Shown: positions 57,230 to 64,000 of the stretch, in pieces
Layout: every line of letters begins with the position of its first letter
Position numbering within the stretch: the first letter of the stretch is position 1
NCBI GenBank assembly: GCA_030765055.1
Contig: CM060952.1
Coordinates: 172,942,309 to 173,006,308 of the forward strand
DNA length: 64,000 nucleotides
Reading direction: 5' to 3'
DNA from: Mantis religiosa
Taxonomy: Eukaryota > Arthropoda > Insecta > Mantodea > Mantidae
Program-made: the position numbers and the translations under genes
The notes under the pieces: model-generated
Databases searched by the model: none
What the model was told of the DNA's origin: nothing
What the model saw: only the letters and a program-made list of their open reading frames with translations

Positions 57230-58720
57230 GTGAACTTCATTGATACAAGTGGTGTTTCCTGGCTATTCTTAAATACGTGGAGACCTTGGGACGTATCTAG
57301 CTTTGATGGTGGAAATAGTGTTAGTAATCCAGCCAGTTTATCTCGTAGTGATAATATTAGTGGTGCTAGTAATAATGTTGCTTCTACTTCTAGTGTCGCT
57401 GGTGGGACAGCAAATGAAGCAAAAGTAAAAGGAAGCAAGCTACCTTTAGGAACCCTCAGTAAACAGTCCCAGCAATTAATATGTAATACTTTTAAGTATA
57501 TGGAAGCCAATAAAATAGGAAAGGGACCTATTACTGAGACTGCTAAAGGAGTAGACTTAAGCAGACATACAGTTAGTAAAGTTGCGAAGAGACTTCCTAT
57601 TACGCCAAAAAGAAGGGCACCAGGCAACTGAAGTTAGGTAAGGTTGATAATTTCACCTGCGACATAGTTCGTTGGGAGGTGTACAGATTGTATAAAGAAG
57701 GGCAATCACCAACAGTTTTGGAATTGCTGCATAAACTTCAAACCGTGTGCGATTTTCCTCACAAAAAGGATTCACTTAGGCAGTTGTTAGTGAAGTTAGG
57801 TTTCCGCTTTTGCACGTTAAATAAGAGGCGTGTGATTATGAAATCAGCAAGGATTGTGTCATGGAGATACAAGTACTTGAGCAGGCTAAACTATTTAAGG
57901 CAGGAAGGGTATCGTATAATGTATTTAGACGAGTCTTTGTACGATACTCATGATGTCGTAAGAAAATGTTGGGATGAAGGCAGTTGCTCTTGCTCCCTTC
58001 CAGCCCCAGTGTCACGTGGAAAAAGAATAATGATTCTGCATGTAGGTGGTAGCCAGTGTTGGATTGAGGGCTGCTTATAGTTTTCCTCCAAAAGTATTCG
58101 GGAATCCTTGACCGATTCTCATCAAGAGATGAATGCCGAAATATTTGAAGCTTGGTTTAGGAACAAAGTTTTGGAAAACATTCCTCCTAAGTGTGTGATT
58201 GTCTTAGATAATGCTAGTTATCATTCACGGCTAAAGATAAAAAATCCCACCATGTCTAACAGAAAGGACGAAATGATTAAATTCATGTTAGAACATAATT
58301 TAGAAATACCCAGTCCAGTTCCTGAAAAAGCCGTGCTTTTGGAGAAAATTCGAGAAGCTAATATACAAAAAGTGTATGTAATAGACGAAATAGCAAAAGA
58401 TCGTGGTCATGAAGTTCTCAGGCTACCGCCATATCACTGTTGTCTCAATCCGATTGAGTTGATATGGACACGCCTTATACATGCCATAAGAAAGCGGAAT
58501 GTAACTCCTTCTATAAGTGACAGTGTCTGCAAAGTGTTGAGAGAATGTGTACCAAATATAGATTCGAGTATATGGGGAAAAAATGTGTTCAGCACACCAT
58601 GCAACAAGAACGAACATTTCAGCTGCGGGATATTTCACACGACAATGCTTCGTTCGTTATACACGTGAATGAAAGTGGCAGTGACAGCGAGGAAGGTGAA
58701 GACAGACCGTAATTTGAGGA
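57230..58720 (+). pseudogene. IS630/Tc1-type DDE transposase, nearly full length
   Basis: Three open pieces form one protein of about 470 residues. N-terminal helix-turn-helix region: LGTLSKQSQQLICNTFKYME, then GVDLSRHTVSKVAKRL. Second region: KDSLRQLLVKLGFRF and SWRYKYLSRLNYLRQEGYRI. The catalytic core has YLDES (first D), RGKRIMILHVGG, CVIVLDNASYHS (second D) and RLPPYHCCLNPIELIW (E), so the D-D-E triad is intact. The acidic tail NESGSDSEEGEDRP follows in another frame. Lesions: a frameshift at about 57605-57625, a TAG at 58078-58080, and a frameshift in the A-run near 58576. Family role: cut-and-paste transposition in the nucleus. TIRs were not resolved. Confidence 0.85.

Positions 58721-58721
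<1 letters not shown>

Positions 58722-58760
<39 letters not shown>
58722..58760. repeat. (AT)n microsatellite
   Basis: Uninterrupted TA dinucleotides of roughly 38 nt, just after the transposase stop. It could lie at the 3' end of the transposon. Confidence 0.95.
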
Positions 58761-58762
<2 letters not shown>

Positions 58763-58764
58763 TT

Positions 58765-59235
58765 TGATATTATTAGCATAGTGCAGTTGCACTTAAGAAC
58801 CTTGCTAATCTTATTGTTACTTGGTAAATATTCTAAGAAATAAATGTCAATGTTTGCAATGCTGACAACTTGGAGAAAACGCGACAGGTTTGTTTTCTCC
58901 ACAGTGAGCGGGTCGACACACCTTATATCTGCGTAACTGAATATCTAAATCTTATCGCATACTTTGACGCCGCCATGGTAACTGTTTAAATAGCCCTATA
59001 ATAAGTAGTTATGTTGAATTTGGTCCATCAGAGAATCATCAGGATTCAGGTAAAATGTTAAAGTGACCAGTTTGTTTCCAGGAAATATCTAGAAAATTCT
59101 GACTAAATGAAAAATAAATCGTCGGAATTTCAGCATGACACATGTTAACAATTGCATCTCAGATATGATTTAGTTCTTTAGGAGTTGGCAAGTTGTGTAG
59201 CAATATTGGTGGGAATAATCTTGAAGTCGGGACAG
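58765..59235. other. unassigned DNA with short hairpin
   Basis: No gene recognised. A perfect 9-bp hairpin GGAGAAAAC/GTTTTCTCC lies at 58872-58900 and may belong to the transposon end. Confidence 0.4.
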
Positions 59236-59239
59236 AAAT

Positions 59240-59950
59240 GAACTGAATTGGATTGGACTATTATTCGTTTGAAATGGAAAGATTCCTGGACCACGGCGAG
59301 CCAGATGCCTAAACGTGCTCAACGTTGCCACCTCGTTACCCCCACTCTTTTCATAAATCCCTATCTCTCTCGCACAAGAGCAGGTCTTCTTAGCGTTAAA
59401 CGTAAAAGAACTCAAAATGAATTTTCCAAATTCTTGTAACTATGCAGTTTTAAAATCAGAATTGCAACATGTTTTAAATGTTGTAATTGTAATTATGGTT
59501 TATGAATTAACAGAACTTTCAGTGGTGCATCCATATACCTAGCCTTGAATGGCACTTACGTCAACAAAATTTGTCATTGTCATTGTCTTCATCCTACGAC
59601 TATTGAAAATTTATGATGACAGGATCCAAAATCTCGTCATGTGCTATTTCTTTCCAAAAGCGTCTTCTTGTTGTTTCCGCATGTCTCACACAGTGTTCCC
59701 AGTCTTGTGTTGCACTATCAATGTCTTTGTGAATAAGTTGTACAACGCGAGTCAGTTTAAAATAATTATTTCTGTTTGTAACATAATATGAGTCAAGCTA
59801 CTACAATTGGATTGTAGTAGCTGTGATAAGTGGGAAGGCGGATTACCTCGTGTCTCATTTCAATTGCAAGTTGATCCAGCGGATGCACTTTTCTCTTGTT
59901 TTTAAGAAGAGTCCAATGTAAGAGAAGATACCTATGTAGTACTTGATGAT
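59240..59950 (-). pseudogene. IS630/Tc1-like transposase 3' part (acidic-tail family)
   Basis: Minus strand with frameshifts: VHPLDQLAIEMRHEVIRLP followed by TYHSYYNPIV (third catalytic block with the glutamate lost). RNNYFKLTR, ATQDWEHCVRHAETTRRRF and EIAHDEILDPVIINF follow. The noncoding end TGCCACCTCGTTACCCCC and TGGAAAGATTCCTGG matches the ends at 20830-20935 and 10944-11060. Confidence 0.72.
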
Positions 59951-59984
59951 TCTGATGACGACGACGATGATGATGGTTTTCTTT

Positions 59985-60204
59985 GTAATTTACGTCCTCC
60001 AACGTTAAGTCATATCGGACGATGAATGGAATGGGTGAAATGAGCCCAGGGTCCATAGAGCTTAGAGTTATCCGACATTCGTCTTTAAGGATAAGGGAAA
60101 ATCCCGGAAAAACACTTATCCAGGTATTTCACCCTGACCGAGATTGGAACTCGAGACCTCTTGAACGCGAGGCAGACACTCTACCACCACGCTACCAGGC
60201 GGGC
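59985..60204 (-). mobile_element. SINE family A copy in GAT repeat
   Basis: Reverse copy bounded by GAT-type repeats on both sides (GACGACGACGATGATGATGG before, AATGATGTTGATGATTATG after). It is complete from ACGTCCTCCAACGTTAAG to CTACCAGGCGGGC. About 14 bases of the ATGCTCAAATG segment are missing relative to the neighbour copy. Confidence 0.9.
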
Positions 60205-60239
60205 AATGATGTTGATGATTATGATTTTTTGTTGTTGTA

Positions 60240-60468
60240 ATTTTACGTCCTCCAAGTTAAGTCATAACGGACGATGAATGGAATGGGTGAAATGATGCTC
60301 AAATGATTCCAGGGTCCATAGAGCTTAGAGTTATCCGACATTCGTCTTTCAGGATAAGGGAAAACCCCGGAAAAAGTCTTATCCAGGTAATTCTCCCTAA
60401 GCGAGATTGGAACTCGGGACCTCTTGAACGTGAGGCAGACACCCTACCACCACGCTACCGAGGTGGGC
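60240..60468 (-). mobile_element. SINE family A copy, tandem neighbour
   Basis: Second reverse copy only about 35 bp from the previous one, again followed by GAT repeats (60469-60502). Sequence blocks are nearly the same. Independent insertion into a microsatellite and local duplication are both possible. Confidence 0.9.
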
Positions 60469-60504
60469 AATGATGATGATGATGATGGTTGTGATGATGA
60501 TAGC

Positions 60505-62210
60505 TTTCCACTTATTAAAACCTAATAACGAATGATTATACTTTACTGCTTATAAAACCGCTCACGAAACTCTTAACATTTATAGGGCAGTAAAAGCAAA
60601 GAAAATTCTATTATGTACACATTTGCTGCTAAACGTGATTTATCTGCTGGATCTACTAGGAGCTCATGTATGTAACTATATGGTATATAATACATTTATG
60701 TTACAATGCATTAATAGTTGCAGAGTACACAAAACATTATGACACAAATTGGAATGGTTTTAAGTAAAGTCTGTCTTTTAACGTGTGTGCAGTTCCCACT
60801 CAAAGGGACCTCAAAGGACCTGACCTTTCCGCCCAATAATGACCGTCATAAATCTATCTCCACACTTCAGAAATGGAACACTGTCGTTGAGGACCAATAG
60901 CAACCCCGATTTTCTGAAAATGACAGTTGCATGTCTACTCCGCGTGGAGTCTCAGTTGCCAAAGTTCCAACTTCCAGTTGTTCTGTTTCATTAGGCGCAA
61001 GACGGTGATGTTAAAATGTTGCAACCTTGTAGAGAGGACCGTCAAGAGGAGGGTCCATATTGTAAAACGATTATGAGGGTTCCTCAAAGAAAGCGGCCGC
61101 CGTGCACTTGCGTTGAATAGACAGACTTTACACAAGAAACTAAGAAAATTAAGTAAACCACTTATTGGTAAGTAGTTAGAAATGCAGAATATATGAATTT
61201 TAGAATAGACGGCTTTCGGATTGCACAAGTATGAGTATATCACCGTTTAATTTGTGCACGAGAGATGACTTAAATAAGAACTAAAATTACCTCAGGGCTT
61301 ACTCTAAATAGGCGAAGTTATCTGATGTTCTGCTGGCTGCAAAATTTCAAATGTAATTGTTAATTAATTTAATTTAAATTAAACTACAACTCTGAGCTTC
61401 CATTAACTGTTACCCTTAACGGTGACAATTGCAACAACTTTCATATTTAACCACATGAGTTCATTAACTAGGAAGCTCTGCTTTATTACATCATGGCTAG
61501 CATAAAGGGAAATATGGAAGTTTACTTTCTTAGAGTCGGTTCTGAAAAGAATTAAAAAAAAAATACTCCAAATAATAGACATTTTGGACTTTATTTCTTT
61601 TGACTAAAATCACAGAATGATATCTAATTCACATCTATAATTATTTCACCTCTCTTGCTATCCTGTTTAAGGATAAATATTCCAGTTAGAGTGATCTAAT
61701 TATTTGGTCCTTATTTTAATACGAGCCTACATTACGCCTTGCATATACTCCATATTCCGAAATTTCGTCCAACTTTCAAAGTCAATCTAGTCGAAAGTTG
61801 CATTGTTGATGTCTAACTGCGTTGATTCCATTTTCGGTTACTGAGTTACTCACCAGAAACCCCTTATATCCGAATAAACTAACCAAAACTAATTAACTAT
61901 TGACTCCTGTGAGCAAGTCACCAATCTATTTAACTTCCCTTCCATGAAATGTTGCAAAGTAGGCGTACAATTTGCAACGGTGTAATTTGTGCAAAAGTCG
62001 CTCACCTTTTGTGTCGAACTTGTAGAATTTTCTTAGATGCATGCCTCGGCTCTCTGGAGCCGTAGTATCGAAGTAAGAATCATTTTTATAATGTTATGGT
62101 ATAAAATAACAACTTTTATCTTCTTTAATAATCTTGAAATTTATTCCGAAAAAAATATCCTTAATATATCTTAAACTTTGTTGATTATGCCCTTTAATAA
62201 AATAATTAAT
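60505..62210. other. unassigned AT-rich DNA
   Basis: No recognised gene. Open frames at 60718-60900 and 60935-61243 have no domain I know. Confidence 0.5.
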
Positions 62211-62214
62211 ATGC

Positions 62215-62368
62215 TTTCCAGCATGTCTTTGAAGACTGGCAGAAACGCTGGGACAAGTTCATCGCATCCAGGGGAGACTATTTCGAGAAGCACCATCAAG
62301 ATTATGAGGATGAGCAAAGGTACGCTCTCAGAAAAAATTGTGATCATTCTTTATTGAACAGCCTTCGG
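62215..62368 (+). pseudogene. mariner 3' end scrap
   Basis: Encodes HVFEDWQKRWDKFIASRGDY and FEKHHQDYEDEQ, the C-terminal end of the same mariner family as 35675-36604. The terminal repeat TGATCATTCTTTATTGAACA follows, without the final bases. The rest of the element is gone. Confidence 0.78.
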
Positions 62369-62369
62369 A

Positions 62370-64000
62370 ATTAAAATTTCACCATGTACAGGATAATTTG
62401 AGCTGAGAGATGTTCATAAAACTATTTGATTTGTTGCTCTGGAATATACTGAATTTAAGGAATTGTCGCTTTTGAGCTTTGCTGATCACACACAAACATA
62501 CATATATCCATATATACGTGAACTGGTCTTTTTCTAGAAGTATTTTTTAGGAATCTTGAAAAAAATGAATATCAAATTAATAATGAAGTGTTTTACATTC
62601 TCTATCCAGTATAAGGAGTGCTTGATTATGTAAAAATGAATTGTATACATACGAAAGAATGCTGTATCAGAATCGAAAACTAAACTGAAATATCTCATAT
62701 GTTTCAATACTGGGAAGTATGAACCGTTGTAACGCTTAAAGTGAGATAACAGAAGTGCATGAGAAATGGTTAAAGCTAAAAGATGAGAGTAAAGAGAAAT
62801 GTACATTTTCAGCCTTACCACTTGAATATGCATAACCAAGACAGGTATTCCATCTTACACGCCGTCTACATACAAAAAGAAGACAACAGTGATAAGAAAA
62901 GTCTGCTAGGGAGAACAGCGCCTGTTTATTATAAACTCTTTGCCGCTTGTAAGATAATAACAGCTACACGGCAACCTTTCATAAGCCATTCAGTAAACTC
63001 TGCGAAACGCTTTGCGAAAATTATGGCTGAGTACTTCATCTTTTCGCAAAGGGGTGTTTTGTGCGAACGTCAGGATTTTGGCTTGAGCTCGGAAACACTC
63101 CCTATCTTTCCTTCTCTTACAAGACGGCTCTCCCTTACTAAGAAGGGCGGCTCGAAGAAGATGAGCGGGAGGAATGGAAAATAAGGACGAACGAGTAGGG
63201 AAAAAGAGAAGACATGTAACTGAATTGATGGAGACGTTATTAAAGCAGATAGAAGAAAGAGAATGAATGACGTACGCACAAGACCAAGAGAAAAATGACT
63301 GAAATTCTGAATTAAGTATGAAACATGACAGTCAACTTGATTTAAGATAACAGCGCAGACAGGCCATTTAAAGTCTTGGTGGCTTTTACACGGAAAGCCA
63401 ATATTCCTGCCTGAATTGGATATGGGATAAGAGAAAGTTGGGGGCTTAGCCCTGTCAATTATTCAATGGTTTTAATAAAATTGCAAAGAGGCAGAATTTC
63501 TTAAAGGAGTGACTGTCGCCGTATAGCATTTATAATTTTTACTCCTTTTAGCGATTATATCGAGATAGACTAGCAGCGCATTCCTCACAGCGTATTATGT
63601 GCGGATGGCAGAGTAAAAACTTCTTTTTTTTCTCTTCTTAATCTTTCCTTTCAACCTCTCACGATATAGTTCATCCGCTTCGTTTATCGGTGTGTAACTT
63701 TCTTCACCCTACTTTGAGATCCTTTCGATAATCCTTTCATCAGCTTGTTGGATTACTTTAACAAGCTGTAAGCAATGAGCCTTTTCCTGATAAAGAGGTT
63801 CCTTACTCTTTCTTTATTTTGATTAGTCTCAAAGTTTTCAGTTCAACTCCGACGCTCTGTTGCTCTTCTCTTTTCTCCGATGACTTGCTGTAATATTAAA
63901 TTATAATTTATCTATAAATAATTACACTGATGTGCATGATTCTGGAGTTTCCTTCAAAATATATCCAATTTACTAAATTTGATGTGCTGATTCCAAAACT
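62370..64000. other. unassigned DNA
   Basis: No recognised gene. The open frame at 62783-63184 (plus) is 133 codons long. It lacks any domain I know, has a basic low-complexity end and shows no clear splice sites. Confidence 0.45.

Noticed and set aside
62783..63184. 133-codon open frame
   Set aside because: No known domain, a basic low-complexity end and no supporting splice sites.

Overview
The window is AT-rich, intron-scale insect nuclear DNA dominated by dead and nested transposable elements. I found no complete host protein gene, no genuine tRNA or rRNA gene, no CRISPR array and no bacterial operon structure. The mix points to a large arthropod genome: many tRNA-headed SINEs, mariner/Tc1-type transposons, a FLYWCH-type MULE, a TTAA-flanked Kolobok-like element, and LINEs with (GAA)n or A-rich tails. 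A cockroach- or termite-like (Blattodea) source is my best guess. That is an inference from SINE style and is not proven.

Layout. Positions 1-4300: mostly unidentified DNA, two reverse SINE-A copies and an LTR-like repeat. 4380-6235: a LINE reverse-transcriptase pseudogene split by a palindromic, tRNA-bearing element. 6300-6660: a mariner scrap. 6776-8776: a MULE with recognisable ends and an 8-bp target duplication. 9300-12200: SINEs, a GC-rich repeat (family E) and a mariner 3' end. 12938-13432: a second, cleaner palindromic element with two opposed tRNA-like modules and a perfect 14-bp target duplication. 13485-17165: two inverted copies of an internally deleted IS630/Tc1-like transposon around a 1.1-kb spacer. 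18455-20000 and 23165-24440: GC-rich SINE mosaics with a nested, hairpin-ended insertion. 20830-21640 and 59240-59950: 3' parts of another IS630/Tc1-like family. 28839-30006: a Kolobok-like remnant. 30340-33290: a mariner/Tc1-like element with long terminal inverted repeats (TIRs), broken by a 1-kb R1/I-group LINE. 34916-36604: a palindromic transposon derivative and a mariner. 37700-39350: nested SINEs. 40555-41818: a second LINE. 42000-54000: long quiet stretches with SINEs and small inserts. 57230-58720: a nearly full-length DDE transposase pseudogene. 59985-60468: two tandem SINE-A copies in a GAT microsatellite. 62215-62368: a last mariner scrap.

No gene set works together here as a pathway. 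The story is one of layered insertion: several element boundaries are fixed by target duplications, so relative ages can be read from what is nested in what. Three short open segments with plausible splice signals (24742-24890 minus, 34652-34809 plus, 54430-54537 plus) are the only candidates for host exons, and all are weak. The most unusual structures are the two palindromic retroposon-like elements carrying head-to-head tRNA-like units.
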